Shown: positions 16,844 through 25,882 of the stretch, in pieces
Position numbering within the stretch: position 1 is the first letter of the stretch
Layout: every line of letters starts with the position of its first letter
Assembly (NCBI GenBank): GCA_934096805.1
Contig: CAKOMW010000002.1
Span: 186,001-250,000, forward strand
Source: an uncultured Bacilli bacterium
Lineage (GTDB): Bacteria > Bacillota_I > Bacilli_A > RF39 > UBA660
Direction of reading: 5' to 3'
Length of the DNA: 64,000 nt
Program-made: the position numbers and the translations under genes
Notes under the pieces: generated by a model
Databases searched by the model: none
What the model saw: only the letters and a program-made list of their open reading frames with translations
What the model was told of the DNA's origin: nothing

Positions 16844-18544
16844 TTACATTTCACTTGGAATATCTATTATTAACATGCTAAGTAGTTTTTTTATGACATC
16901 ATAAGTGTATGAAAGTAGGTTAAGCCAATCATTTTTATTATTTTCATCCTCTAAGTTAGATATATTATTATTTTGATAGAAAGTATTGGTAAGGACTGCT
17001 AAATCATAAAGATATTCTGCAATATAATTAGGCATTCTTTCATCACATGAACGTGTTACAACATTGTTTACATCAAGTAGTTTTTTTCTTAAGTTTCTAT
17101 CATCTTCATTATATATTTTACTGCTCAAAATACTATTTTCTTTTTTTGAATTAATAAGTTTTCTTATTCTAACAGCAGTATATAAAATATATGGTCCTGT
17201 TTTTCCATTTACATCAGCAAATTTTTCTATATCAAATATATAGTTCTTTTCACGATTGTTTTGAAGATCTGCAAACTTAAGGATTGAGTTAACTATTATA
17301 TCAATGTCTTCTTTTTTCATGTTTTTATTAGATTCTTTTTTCGATATAAATATTTTTTTTGTTTGTTCAATTAAATCATCTAGTTTTAGAGTTTCGCCAC
17401 TTCTAGTTTTGAATGGCTTACCATCTGGGCCATTTATCGTTCCAAAGGCATCATGTTCTAAAGATACATTTGGTGTTAGCCCGCTTTTATAACAGGCTCT
17501 GAAAACTTGTTCAAAATAAAGACTTTGTCTATTGTCTACGACATATATAATATAATCTGGATTAAAATCTTTCATTCTTTGATAAATTGTAGCAAGATCG
17601 CTTGTAGCATATAGGAATCCTCCTGTTTTACCTTGAATAATAAGAGGTGGAACTTGTTTTTTGTCGTCTTCTTTAGCTACTCTTATTATTTTGGCTCCGT
17701 CGTCTATTTCAACTACTTTTTTTTCTTCAAAAAATTTCATCAAGTCATCCATATATTTATAACTATCTCTTTCTCCATACCAATAATCAAATGATACTCC
17801 CAAATAATTATAAATTCTTTTTATATCATTAAGTGATGCTTCATACATTTTTTCAAAACAAGCATTATATTCTTTATTATTACCATCTTGTAATTCTTTA
17901 GTTATTTTACGACATTCATTTAATACATTATCATCTGTTTTACAAAGAGCACTCATCTTAGGATAAATATCTTGTAATATTTTGATATTTATATCTTCTG
18001 CCTTTAAATTTCTTTGTTTTAATCCATATATTACTTGTCCCATTTGAAGGCCAAAGTCTCCAAGGTGAACATCTCCGATTACTTTATATCCTTTTGTTTT
18101 AAGTATTTCGTATATTGATTGGCCAATAATCGCAGGTCTAATGTGTCCAACATGAAGTGGTTTAGCAATATTGGGTCCTCCGTAGTCTACTACACAGGTT
18201 TTTGGTTCTTTTATTTTTTCAATACCAAAATTACCTGATTTTATATATTTGTTTAGTTCATCCAAAATTAACTTATCACTTACTTTTATATTGATAAATC
18301 CTGGTTTTACAAAAGTTACTTCTTTAAAATAATCATCAAAGTCGTCTATCTCATTTAGTTTCTTAACTAATGTTTCTCCGATTTCAATCGGATTTTTTCC
18401 TAAGTCTTTAGCTATTTGAAATACACTGTTTATTTGATAATCACAAAGTTCTGGTCTATTCGATATACTTACTTTAGCATATTTTTCATCATAATTATTT
18501 TGTTTTAAAATATTTAAAAATTTATTTTCTAACTTTTCTTTCAT
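16844..18544 (-). CDS. argS: Arginyl-tRNA synthetase
   Basis: A class I synthetase charging tRNA-Arg. An N-terminal Add-1-like domain (residues 1-105) is followed by the HIGH-type motif in GGPNIAKPLHVGHIRPAIIG. The KMSK position is replaced by GKPFKTRSGETLKL, as usual for ArgRS. The C-terminal anticodon domain ends PNYIAEYLYDLAVLTNTFYQNN and so on. Length 566 is normal. The start is at 18544 just after the T-box terminator region. Regulation by uncharged tRNA-Arg is expected from the leader at 18558-18775. Confidence 0.96.
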   Translation of the reverse strand: MKEKLENKFLNILKQNNYDEKYAKVSISNRPELCDYQINSVFQIAKDLGKNPIEIGETLVKKLNEIDDFDDYFKEVTFVKPGFINIKVSDKLILDELNKYIKSGNFGIEKIKEPKTCVVDYGGPNIAKPLHVGHIRPAIIGQSIYEILKTKGYKVIGDVHLGDFGLQMGQVIYGLKQRNLKAEDINIKILQDIYPKMSALCKTDDNVLNECRKITKELQDGNNKEYNACFEKMYEASLNDIKRIYNYLGVSFDYWYGERDSYKYMDDLMKFFEEKKVVEIDDGAKIIRVAKEDDKKQVPPLIIQGKTGGFLYATSDLATIYQRMKDFNPDYIIYVVDNRQSLYFEQVFRACYKSGLTPNVSLEHDAFGTINGPDGKPFKTRSGETLKLDDLIEQTKKIFISKKESNKNMKKEDIDIIVNSILKFADLQNNREKNYIFDIEKFADVNGKTGPYILYTAVRIRKLINSKKENSILSSKIYNEDDRNLRKKLLDVNNVVTRSCDERMPNYIAEYLYDLAVLTNTFYQNNNISNLEDENNKNDWLNLLSYTYDVIKKLLSMLIIDIPSEM

Positions 18545-18557
18545 AATATCATCCTTT

Positions 18558-18775
18558 CAAAAAAGTCCTATAAAACAAGGACGAGATTACCCGTGGTACC
18601 ACCTTACTTCATAGAACTCTATGCACTTATTTTTTTAACGCAAAAAATACGTTTAAGCTCCAAGATACGTTCATAAAACACTTATTACTAGGTTTACACT
18701 ATCCCTAATTCACTAAAATAGTAATTTTTATTACTTCTTCTTTTCTTTGCTTAATAATCTAAAGAAATAATATCA
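18558..18775 (-). promoter_or_regulatory. T-box leader of argS, likely Arg (CGU) specifier
   Basis: The invariant GGTGGTACCACGG is on the minus strand at 18603-18591, followed by a terminator GTCCTTG...TAGGAC plus U-run at 18582-18559. In stem I the specifier loop has AGTAAT on one side and ATGAACGTA on the other. CGT at 18669-18667 sits at the specifier position, matching arginine. Confidence 0.88.
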
Positions 18776-18904
18776 AAAAAAGGTTCGTTTGTCAATTGCT
18801 TTTTCTTTTTTTGTTCTAATGTTTTAAAGGACTTAGCATCATTTCAGTAATTTGTGCTTTTTTTGTTGCAGTTCTTTGTGGTATATTTTACTCCATTTTA
18901 AAAA

Positions 18905-20806
18905 TTAATCAATTCTAACTCTTTTAATTGTTTCATTTAATTTTGCTCTTACTTCGCTTTCTTTATTATTTGAATAGTATCTTTTTCTATAAACATTTTT
19001 TAAATCTTCATTGTTTAAAAATAGTATTGATAACAAATATTCTAACTTAGTTTTTTCATCCATGTTATTTTTTATAATATGTTCTGCTTTAATTTTTAAA
19101 GGATGATTCCAATCCATATGAGCTATGTCTTTAGCTCTTGTAATAAGACATGAGAATAAAATTATATTATATAATAGTTCGTTATATTCTATTTCACCAT
19201 TTGGTAATCTAAATTCAATAGTGTTTTTTGTATAATCTAAAGCATTTATAATATTAATAGAATAGTATCTTGTTTTTTGTAATCCTTTTAGTTTTTTTAT
19301 TAGGTCATTTAAATCTATGGCTTCTCCTAAATATTCATTATTTGGTTGGATTACTCCTGAAATAGGTCTTGCATATCTTGTTGTAGCATCACGTAAAGAT
19401 GTGTTTTCTTTATTGCTTATTAGATAAAAAATGTCTTCACAGTTGCAAAATATATTATAAAGCATTTTTAGTTCGTCTTTATCATCAAAATAGTCAAAAC
19501 CAAAATGAAGATGTCCTCCACAAGTTTCATTTTCGGTAAAATCATTTTCCTTTAAGAGATTACAAACATAATATATCTCTTTTAATGAGTCGATGTCATA
19601 TTTTAATATTGGAGAAGTTATTTCCATACCATTCTTAACAGTTGAATCATTTACTACTTTCCAGTCTTTTAAAAAATAGTTTAGTTTATCGTATATATAG
19701 TATTTTTCATTGCTTATTTCAAGTTCTATTCCTATAGTTATTTTTTTATCTATATTAGGATTTATATAAGTGATATCTATATCTTTTAAAAGTTCTGACT
19801 TTTTTGATTTTGATTCTCTCATTATGTTTTCAATTTTTTTATCGTTAATACTTTCAGTAAGTTCTTTTATTTTGTTTTTATTATTTTCTTTAGTTAATAT
19901 GTCTGCGACTAACTTTGTTTTTTCTTCTAAAGATAAACCATCTAATTTTTTATATAAATCTTCTTTTATTTTGGTGCTTTTTATTAAATCAATAAATTCT
20001 ATTTTGTTATTTTTTGTCTTAATTTTATCAAATAAATAATTAATTATTTTCTCGTCTTTTAGAGATGAAACAATTTTTCTGTTATAAACTTCATACTCTG
20101 GTTTTTTTAAATATTTTAGTTTTTCTGCATCATTTAAAGAACAAATAATACTAATTTGGTTATATATTGTTAGGGTATCTAAATATTTTAGTTTTAAGTT
20201 ATCATTTTTAAAAGTTATAAGTAAATCTACTTTATTACGTTCATTTAGTTTGCTTAAGAACTGTTCTTTATCTTCGTCATTTAAATCACTTATAATATCC
20301 ATAATTATCCAATTATAGTTATTGTGTTCTAAAATTAATTTTGTTTGTATTTTTGGATTTCTTATGCCTTTAATAAATAAGGATATTATATCGTCATTGT
20401 TTTTGGACTTTAAAAATTCATAATATTTGAAGTAATATTTTTCGTTATTAAAAGAGATGCTGTCAGTAACTACTAGATATTTAGAAATAGCATTGTAAAT
20501 ATAGTCTTCGATTAATAGTTTGTATTTAGTATTATCATTTTTTATACGAGATATTGCTTTTAATAGACAATCAATATTTATCATTTTTACTATGTCTTCG
20601 TTTAATATTTTTTTACGTATTTTATCTTTTGTTAGTTTACTAATAATAATGGGTGAACTACAAGTGATTATTTGCATTGCTTTTTTAGATAATATCTTTT
20701 TTCTTTTTTCATCTTTTAAAGATGATACTATGGCGGGAGCATAATACCAAGTGCTTATTAAAGCAAATGTTTCTAATAGCATTAGTGTTTCAAACATTGT
20801 AATCAC
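18905..20806 (-). CDS. Amidoligase-domain protein with helical-repeat N-terminus
   Basis: A membrane-anchor-like hydrophobic start (MFETLMLLETFALISTWYYA) is followed by a long alpha-helical region with recurring LKDEK/LNDED motifs (residues 25-330, HEAT-like). The C-terminal catalytic domain carries TIGIELEIS, GMEITSPIL, CGGHLHFGFDYF, and IEFRLPNGEIEYNELLYN. These match the putative amidoligase family (GCS/ATP-grasp-related COOH-NH2 ligases), which joins amino acids or peptides by amide bonds. The substrate is unknown. It stands alone between argS and the aspS group. The domain pairing is unusual enough to note. Confidence 0.75.
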   Translation of the reverse strand: MITMFETLMLLETFALISTWYYAPAIVSSLKDEKRKKILSKKAMQIITCSSPIIISKLTKDKIRKKILNEDIVKMINIDCLLKAISRIKNDNTKYKLLIEDYIYNAISKYLVVTDSISFNNEKYYFKYYEFLKSKNNDDIISLFIKGIRNPKIQTKLILEHNNYNWIIMDIISDLNDEDKEQFLSKLNERNKVDLLITFKNDNLKLKYLDTLTIYNQISIICSLNDAEKLKYLKKPEYEVYNRKIVSSLKDEKIINYLFDKIKTKNNKIEFIDLIKSTKIKEDLYKKLDGLSLEEKTKLVADILTKENNKNKIKELTESINDKKIENIMRESKSKKSELLKDIDITYINPNIDKKITIGIELEISNEKYYIYDKLNYFLKDWKVVNDSTVKNGMEITSPILKYDIDSLKEIYYVCNLLKENDFTENETCGGHLHFGFDYFDDKDELKMLYNIFCNCEDIFYLISNKENTSLRDATTRYARPISGVIQPNNEYLGEAIDLNDLIKKLKGLQKTRYYSINIINALDYTKNTIEFRLPNGEIEYNELLYNIILFSCLITRAKDIAHMDWNHPLKIKAEHIIKNNMDEKTKLEYLLSILFLNNEDLKNVYRKRYYSNNKESEVRAKLNETIKRVRID

Positions 20807-20842
20807 TCCCCTTTTTAATGTTCTATATTATACTACAAAACA

Positions 20843-20872
20843 TAAAAAAAGCAAGTTATTTTTGTTCTTGCC
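20843..20872 (-). terminator. Terminator after the aspS-GNAT pair
   Basis: GGCAAG, loop, CTTGC then T7 on the minus strand; it starts inside the last codons of the GNAT gene. Confidence 0.75.
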
Positions 20873-21410
20873 TTTTTAAGAAATCTTTTTTTAATACTTG
20901 CATAAAAACGTTATCTTTATACTTTCCTTCGATGTAGCTTGATTCTTTTCTTACTCCAATTTTTTCAAATCCACATTTTTCATAACATTTTATAGCTCTT
21001 ATATTTTCGCATAGAGCTTCAAGCATTATATTATTAAGATTTAAATGATTAAAAGCATAATCTAGCATTAAGGTAATTGCTTCAGTCCCATAGCCTTTTT
21101 CTCTTTCATTGTCTTTGCCAATCATAATGCCAAGTGTTGCTGTTTTATGAACAGGATTGATGTCTACTAGTGAGACGTTTCCTATTAATTCGTCAGTTTC
21201 TTGTTTTACGATAGAGAGATATACTTTGTTGCTTTTTCTAGCGTTTTCTACAAAATCCTTTTCATCTTCTAGAGTAAATACCTTGCTAAATTGGTTTAAG
21301 TATTTAGCAGTCTCATAATCATTAATCCACTTTGTAAATAAAATATAATCTTCATCACTGAATGGTGAAAGATAAATATTTTTTCCAACTAATTTTTTGT
21401 AATACTTCAT
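20856..21410 (-). CDS. GNAT-family N-acetyltransferase (RimJ/RimL-like)
   Basis: The protein of 184 residues uses acetyl-CoA. The fold is seen in VGKNIYLSPFSDEDYILFTKWIND (strand 1/helix 1), the acetyl-CoA-binding segment GKDNEREKGYGTEAITLMLDYAF (Q/RxxGxG/A type) and CENIRAIKCYEKCGFEKIGVRK. The substrate is unknown; the closest groups acetylate ribosomal protein N-termini or small amines. The ATG overlaps the aspS stop codon, so the two genes are translationally coupled and share the aspS T-box. Confidence 0.8.
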   Translation of the reverse strand: MKYYKKLVGKNIYLSPFSDEDYILFTKWINDYETAKYLNQFSKVFTLEDEKDFVENARKSNKVYLSIVKQETDELIGNVSLVDINPVHKTATLGIMIGKDNEREKGYGTEAITLMLDYAFNHLNLNNIMLEALCENIRAIKCYEKCGFEKIGVRKESSYIEGKYKDNVFMQVLKKDFLKRQEQK

Positions 21411-23140
21411 TATTTTACCTCTTTAATGTATAGTTCTTTTAATTGTTCTTCTGATACGTAATTTGGAGCATCTGTCATAAGGCAACTTGCACTTGTTGTT
21501 TTTGGGAATGCTATTACATCACGGATATTATCAGTATTTGTAAGAAGCATAGTTAATCTATCAAGTCCTAGCGCAAGTCCTCCATGTGGTGGAGTACCAT
21601 ATTTAAATGCTTCAAGCAAATAACCAAATTTTTCATTTGCTTCTTCGTCACTTAGTCCAATTGTATCAAAGATTTGTTTTTGAAGGTTTCTATCATGTAT
21701 TCTTATTGAACCTCCACCAGCTTCATATCCATTTATAACAATATCATAAGCATCAGACAAACATTTATCTGGCGCTGTTTTTAAAAGTTCTATATCAGAA
21801 TCTTTAACTTTTGTAAATGGATGATGAAGGGCAACATATCTTTTTTCATCCTCGTCATATTCAAACATTGGAAAATCAACAACCCAAAGTAATTTATAAT
21901 CATTTTTATCAATTAAGTTAAGATCATTGCCAAGTTTTAATCTTAAAGCTCCAAGTGATTGTTTTACAATATTATAGTTTCCAGAAGATAATAGAACCAA
22001 GTCATTTTCTGAAAGAGATAGCTCTTTAATTAGTCTGTTTTGTAGTTCTTCATCCATGAATTTTAAAATGCTACCATTAAGGGTTCCATTGTATTTTAAA
22101 GAATAAACTCCATTGCTTTTATATTTTTTTACAAATAGACTAAGGTTATCTAAATCTTTTCTTGAGAATTTATCTGAGGCATTTTTAACTACTAAACAGT
22201 TTATCATTTCTTGATCTTTAAACATAGGTATTTCTGTGTTTTGGAAAAGATCAGTAACATCTTTTATTTTCATATCAAATCTAAGATCTGGTTTATCGCT
22301 TCCATATAAATCCATTGCTTCTTTATATTGCATTCTAAGAAGTGGCAACTTTATATCTATTCCTTTTATTTCTTTAAATAATTTCTTCAATAAACCTTCA
22401 ACAATTCCCATGATATCTTCTTGACTTATAAAACTCATTTCCATATCTACTTGAGTAAACTCTGGTTGACGGTCTGCTCTTAAGTCTTCATCTCTGAAAC
22501 ATTTTGCTATTTGAAAATATCTTTCAAAGCCAGATACCATAAGCATTTGTTTGAATAACTGAGGTGATTGTGGCAAAGCATAGAACTTATTTTTATTAAC
22601 ACGAGATGGCACCAAATAGTCTCTGGCTCCTTCTGGTGTTGATTTACATAAAACAGGGGTTTCTACTTCTAGAAAATGATTTTCTGATAAATAGTTTCTA
22701 GTAATCATACATATTTTATGACGAGTAACAAACTTAGATACTAAGTCTTCTCGTCTAAGATCCAAGTAACGATATTTTAATCTTGTTTCTTCACTAGCAC
22801 TTGTATCATTTGATACTTCAAATGGCGTATCAAGTGATTTGTTTAGAACTTCTAGTGTCTCAATTAAAACTTCAATGTCTCCAGTTCTTAAATTTTTATT
22901 TTTACTACTTCTTTCTATTACTGTTCCTGTCACTTTAATAACACTTTCATTCTTTAGAGATGATAACTCTTCGAAGAAAGAAACTTCTGGTTTAGCTACT
23001 AGTTGAATTATACCACTTCTATCTCTTAAATCAATAAAAAGCATTCCTCCAAGATTTCTCTTTTTGGCAATCCAACCATATAACTCTACACTTTCATTAA
23101 GATTATTAATGTTTAAATCTGCATTAAAAATTTTTTTCAT
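21410..23140 (-). CDS. aspS: Aspartyl-tRNA synthetase
   Basis: A class IIb synthetase for tRNA-Asp. An OB-fold N-terminus (VELYGWIAKKRNLGGMLFIDLRDRSGIIQLV) precedes motif 1, motif 2 (FQIAKCFRDEDLRADRQPEFTQVDMEMSF), the bacterial GAD insert and motif 3 (GGLALGLDRLTMLL). I start at 23140 because GGGAGG lies 7 bases before; the upstream start at 23176 would lie in the T-box terminator. It is 576 residues, slightly shorter than average. Whether it also charges tRNA-Asn cannot be told here. Confidence 0.96.
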   Translation of the reverse strand: MKKIFNADLNINNLNESVELYGWIAKKRNLGGMLFIDLRDRSGIIQLVAKPEVSFFEELSSLKNESVIKVTGTVIERSSKNKNLRTGDIEVLIETLEVLNKSLDTPFEVSNDTSASEETRLKYRYLDLRREDLVSKFVTRHKICMITRNYLSENHFLEVETPVLCKSTPEGARDYLVPSRVNKNKFYALPQSPQLFKQMLMVSGFERYFQIAKCFRDEDLRADRQPEFTQVDMEMSFISQEDIMGIVEGLLKKLFKEIKGIDIKLPLLRMQYKEAMDLYGSDKPDLRFDMKIKDVTDLFQNTEIPMFKDQEMINCLVVKNASDKFSRKDLDNLSLFVKKYKSNGVYSLKYNGTLNGSILKFMDEELQNRLIKELSLSENDLVLLSSGNYNIVKQSLGALRLKLGNDLNLIDKNDYKLLWVVDFPMFEYDEDEKRYVALHHPFTKVKDSDIELLKTAPDKCLSDAYDIVINGYEAGGGSIRIHDRNLQKQIFDTIGLSDEEANEKFGYLLEAFKYGTPPHGGLALGLDRLTMLLTNTDNIRDVIAFPKTTSASCLMTDAPNYVSEEQLKELYIKEVK

Positions 23141-23154
23141 ATATATTCCTCCCA

Positions 23155-23390
23155 TAATAAAACAGTTATATCCCAAAGGGACGAATAACTGTTAAATCCG
23201 CGGTACCACCCAATTTATTATATAAAAATATAATCACTTAAATTATAACGGCATTAACCGGCTTGTTCTACTCAATTCTTCAAGCACTCCTGGTGTCTTT
23301 CGTATTTAATTCTATACTAGTTTTCACCATACACTAGCTCTCTTAAATAGAATTAAAGACTACTTCTCCAATCAACGTTTATGTATAAAT
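23155..23390 (-). promoter_or_regulatory. T-box leader of aspS, Asp (GAC) specifier
   Basis: GGTGGTACCGCGG on the minus strand (23210-23198) is followed by a terminator AACAGTTAT...ATAACTGTT (23193-23161) and T-rich tail. Stem I is closed by TTTAATTCTAT/ATAGAATTAAA, below which the specifier side reads GAAAGACACC; GAC at 23297-23295 matches aspartate. From 23400 to 23530 I see nothing further. Confidence 0.88.
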
Positions 23391-23532
23391 TATATGACAA
23401 AAAAAAAGACTTGTCAATTATTTTGTTCTGCAAATTATCTTTGTTAGCAATCTGGAATAATCTTATTAAATTATCTTTCTTGTTTGATATTTTTTATTAA
23501 TGTAAATATCATAAATTAATTTTCCATTAAAC

Positions 23533-23557
23533 AAAAAAATACAAAAACCTTGTATTT
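23533..23557 (-). terminator. Terminator of the 30-residue peptide gene
   Basis: AAATACAA, 5-base loop, TTGTATTT with a T7 run on the minus strand, starting one base after the stop codon. Confidence 0.75.
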
Positions 23558-23650
23558 TTATTTATTTTCATTGATTTTTCTTGCATAAATAATTAAATAT
23601 ATTCCAAATACTATAACTGATGCAAAAATTATTATTTCAAAAATCGTCAT
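23558..23650 (-). CDS. 30-residue single-helix membrane peptide
   Basis: ATG at 23650 to TAA at 23558 encodes a peptide starting MTIFEIIIFASVIVFGIYLI and ending in a basic tail (ARKINENK). It has one predicted membrane helix with positive cytoplasmic end. A consensus promoter, a GGAAGG binding site (spacing about 11) and a terminator immediately after the stop show a real transcription unit. The function is unknown. Small membrane peptides of this type may be toxins, membrane-complex subunits or sporulation peptides. Confidence 0.65.
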   Translation of the reverse strand: MTIFEIIIFASVIVFGIYLIIYARKINENK

Positions 23651-23675
23651 ATACTACACAACCTTCCAGATAATA

Positions 23676-23704
23676 AATATAACAAAAACCATTTTGTTAG
23701 TCAA
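23676..23704 (-). promoter_or_regulatory. Promoter of the 30-residue peptide gene
   Basis: TTGACT (23704-23699), 17 bases, TATATT (23681-23676), located right at the end of the DUF421 gene. Confidence 0.75.
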
Positions 23705-23707
23705 TAG

Positions 23708-24343
23708 TTAATTTAAATCACTGTTTTTTATAATGTAAATGTTACCATTTTTATAGAAACCATAGAATATATTTTTAATATCCTCTTTTATGTTTTCTTT
23801 TAACCATGCTACATCTTTATTTAATAAATCAAGCACTTCATAATTAATGTTACCTTCCACGATTACTGGAAGAGGAAATATTTTTTCTTTTGATTCGTCT
23901 TTTTTAAAAGCAGTTAAATTACCATTTGTTTCTAGAATAGCATAGTCAACCTCTTTTATATCACAAATGTTATTCTCACGAAGTTGTGTAAGTAAGTCAT
24001 CTAAATTATATCTTTGTTTAATCATTTCCTTTATCATTATTTTCCCATTATTAATAATTACTGAGGGGGTACCATCAAACATTCTTCTTACTCCTCGTTC
24101 TTTAAATGAAATAATGGCCATTATTATCTGGCATATGACAAGCAAACATATAGGAATAAGAGATAACAAAATAGAGTCATCAGTATTATCTATGCTTATA
24201 GCTACTATCTCTGCGATTAAGACTGACACTATTAAATCAATTACTCCTAATTCTCCTACTTCTCTTTTACCCATTATTCTGTAAACAAATACAACAAAGA
24301 AATAAAAGAAAAAAGTTCTAAATATTACTATTAAATATTCCAT
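23708..24343 (-). CDS. DUF421/YetF-type membrane protein
   Basis: Three N-terminal membrane helices (residues 1-80, IVIFRTFFFYFFVVFVYRIMGKREVGELGVIDLIVSVLIAEI with the family-typical MGKREVGEL) are followed by a soluble domain. That domain carries DGTPSVIINNGKI and LDDLLTQLRENNICDIKEVDYAILETNGNLT, characteristic of YetF/DUF421. The family is common in spore-formers (YdfS, YetF, YkjA); some members are linked to spore germinant receptor stability, but the biochemical role is not settled. Length 211 residues is normal. Confidence 0.85.
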   Translation of the reverse strand: MEYLIVIFRTFFFYFFVVFVYRIMGKREVGELGVIDLIVSVLIAEIVAISIDNTDDSILLSLIPICLLVICQIIMAIISFKERGVRRMFDGTPSVIINNGKIMIKEMIKQRYNLDDLLTQLRENNICDIKEVDYAILETNGNLTAFKKDESKEKIFPLPVIVEGNINYEVLDLLNKDVAWLKENIKEDIKNIFYGFYKNGNIYIIKNSDLN

Positions 24344-24417
24344 GCAATCACCACTATTAGTATTAAAAAAAGTAATAATTTTTATTCAATAATCATATTA
24401 ATTATTAGGTGATAGTC

Positions 24418-24789
24418 TTGAATAATATTAAAAACTATTTAATTTCAATTGGTTATTTTTTACTAGTGGTAGCAATCTTTTCTATAATTCTTACTATTTT
24501 TAATTATTATGATATTATAACTGGGAACTTATTTAAGATAATTAAGGTCTTAATACCATCTCTTGCTCTTTTCGTCGGAGGATTTAAAGTTGGTAATAGT
24601 GCAACAAAAAAAGGATATATTGAGGGAATTAAACTTGGACTAATTATGGTTATATTATTATTCTTATTTGGTTACTTAGGTTTTAATGCTTCGTTTAATA
24701 TAAGTTTAATTCTTTATTATATAATTCTTATTATATCTTCAATACTTGGTGCAATGATTGGTATAAATAAAAAAGTTACTAGCGAATAG
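24418..24789 (+). CDS. TIGR04086-type four-helix membrane protein
   Basis: A small protein of about 123 residues with four hydrophobic helices: YLISIGYFLLVVAIFSIILT, a glycine-rich LIPSLALFVGGFKVGNSATKKG, LGLIMVILLFLFGYLG, and a final helix ending GAMIGINKK. The GGxxxG..A.kkG signature fits the TIGR04086 family of unknown function. AGGTGA stands five bases before a TTG at 24418, which I prefer; the GTG at 24409 lies within the binding site. It is divergent from the DUF421 gene. Confidence 0.7.
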   Translation: MNNIKNYLISIGYFLLVVAIFSIILTIFNYYDIITGNLFKIIKVLIPSLALFVGGFKVGNSATKKGYIEGIKLGLIMVILLFLFGYLGFNASFNISLILYYIILIISSILGAMIGINKKVTSE

Positions 24790-24914
24790 TAATTTTTTTA
24801 TTTATACAAAATAGTTATTTTTAGTGTATTTTTCTATATTAAAAGTATTTTTTGCCTTAAGGCAATTCTTAATTTTGTGTACTGTTTTTAATATCAAATG
24901 TCATTTTTACTCAT

Positions 24915-24943
24915 TTGCATTGTACTTTTATATAGTATATAGT
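24915..24943 (+). promoter_or_regulatory. Toxin 1 promoter (TTGCAT-N17-TATAGT)
   Basis: Same promoter as before Rpn copy 1, with the shared CTCA before the -35 box. Upstream from 24838 lies a palindrome around GCCTTAAGGC, matching the palindromes before the other toxin and Rpn genes. Confidence 0.75.
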
Positions 24944-25003
24944 GTTTTTAGCACGTATCTTTGGGCGTCGGCTTTACTTTCTATGAAAGTGAGGTGATGT
25001 GTA

Positions 25004-25087
25004 ATGAGTAGAAAAAACGACATGATTTTCATCTTGCTTATTATCATCCTATGGCTTTTATATATCATCACTGTTAAAGCAGTTTAA
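25004..25087 (+). CDS. Putative holin-like type I toxin, copy 1 (27 residues)
   Basis: The ORF encodes MSRKNDMIFILLIIILWLL and a short tail: a charged N-terminus then one hydrophobic helix. AGGTG lies upstream, partly closed in a CTTTCTATGAAAG hairpin that can hide the binding site. This resembles the many tiny holin-like toxins of Firmicutes. Further 5', GCACGTATCTTTGGGCGTCG (24951-24970) is matched by an inverted copy at 25151-25172. The toxin mRNA could therefore pair its 5' and 3' ends, as in type I toxin mRNAs. Toxicity is inferred. Confidence 0.65.
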   Translation: MSRKNDMIFILLIIILWLLYIITVKAV

Positions 25088-25094
25088 TATATAA

Positions 25095-25178
25095 AAATAT
25101 AGCGACGTCTCTCTGATATAGGGAAACGTCGCAACTCTTGAAAAACAGAAAGTCGACGTTCAAGGAACGTGCTTCTCT
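25095..25178 (-). ncRNA. Candidate antitoxin RNA 1
   Basis: The minus-strand promoter at 25213-25185 (TTGTAT, 17 bases, TATATT) would start an RNA near 25178. It would run across the 3' part of the toxin message and stop at the GCGACGT/ACGTCGC hairpin (25132-25102), which has a T-rich tail only on the minus strand. Confidence 0.6.
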
Positions 25179-25184
25179 ATATAT

Positions 25185-25213
25185 AATATACTACTTATTC
25201 TTGTTTTATACAA
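25185..25213 (-). promoter_or_regulatory. Antitoxin RNA 1 promoter
   Basis: TTGTAT (25213-25208), 17 bases, TATATT (25190-25185); identical boxes and spacing occur in the two other toxin loci. Confidence 0.65.
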
Positions 25214-25219
25214 GTGCTT

Positions 25220-25882
25220 TTATTCTTTTATAACGTTTAAAATTTCATTATGTATTTCTTCAATAGTTTTAATCTTGTTATTTTCTACACAATCTATTGT
25301 AATAAAATTATACTTGTCTTTTAATTCTAAGTATGCTAGCTCTGCTTGTTTTAGATGTTCTTCATCTTTTTCGTGTTCATCTAAACTAGTTCTATTCTTT
25401 TTTAAGTCTTTTGTATATTTACTAGGCATATGTAAAAATATAGTTATATCAGGTTTTATGAGTCCCAAAAGTTCATATTCTAGTTTTTCTAACCATTGAT
25501 ACATTTCATATCTTTTTTCTTTGTCTTTAATTTTTCCACCTTGATGTGCCATATTGCTAGAGACATATCTGTCCATTATAACAATATAGTCTTTGTTTAA
25601 ATAGTCTATTATTTGTTGTAAATTATAATATCTGTCTGCTGCAAAGTAAAGGCTTGCTACTTTAGCATCAACATGTGAAGCTCCTTCTTTAAAATAGGAC
25701 TTGCATATCTCTTCTTTTCCAAGATATGGTCCTCCGATTATTTTACCTGTTGGACTATTGTAATTAGGAAAAGTTAAATATACAGCTTTCTTGTTTTGAT
25801 TTGTTAGAGATTCCACTAATAACTTACTTTGAGTTTCTTTTCCACTGCAATCAGTGCCTTCAATTACTATAAATTTACTCAT
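25220..25882 (-). CDS. tmk: Thymidylate kinase
   Basis: Phosphorylates dTMP to dTDP with ATP. The P-loop is FIVIEGTDCSGKETQSKLL. The DR(Y/H) motif is in IVIMDRYVSSNMAHQG. A lid-like segment KNRTSLDEHEKDEEH follows. Length 220. Its ATG overlaps the folA end by 4 bases. With folA and thyA it forms a complete dTTP-synthesis operon (thyA, folA, tmk). Confidence 0.92.
   Translation of the reverse strand: MSKFIVIEGTDCSGKETQSKLLVESLTNQNKKAVYLTFPNYNSPTGKIIGGPYLGKEEICKSYFKEGASHVDAKVASLYFAADRYYNLQQIIDYLNKDYIVIMDRYVSSNMAHQGGKIKDKEKRYEMYQWLEKLEYELLGLIKPDITIFLHMPSKYTKDLKKNRTSLDEHEKDEEHLKQAELAYLELKDKYNFITIDCVENNKIKTIEEIHNEILNVIKE

Noticed and set aside
24838..25213. Toxin locus 1 as a riboswitch or T-box of tmk
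   Set aside because: The conserved strand, tiny ORF, and copies next to unrelated genes fit a toxin locus. No GGTGGTACC motif is present.
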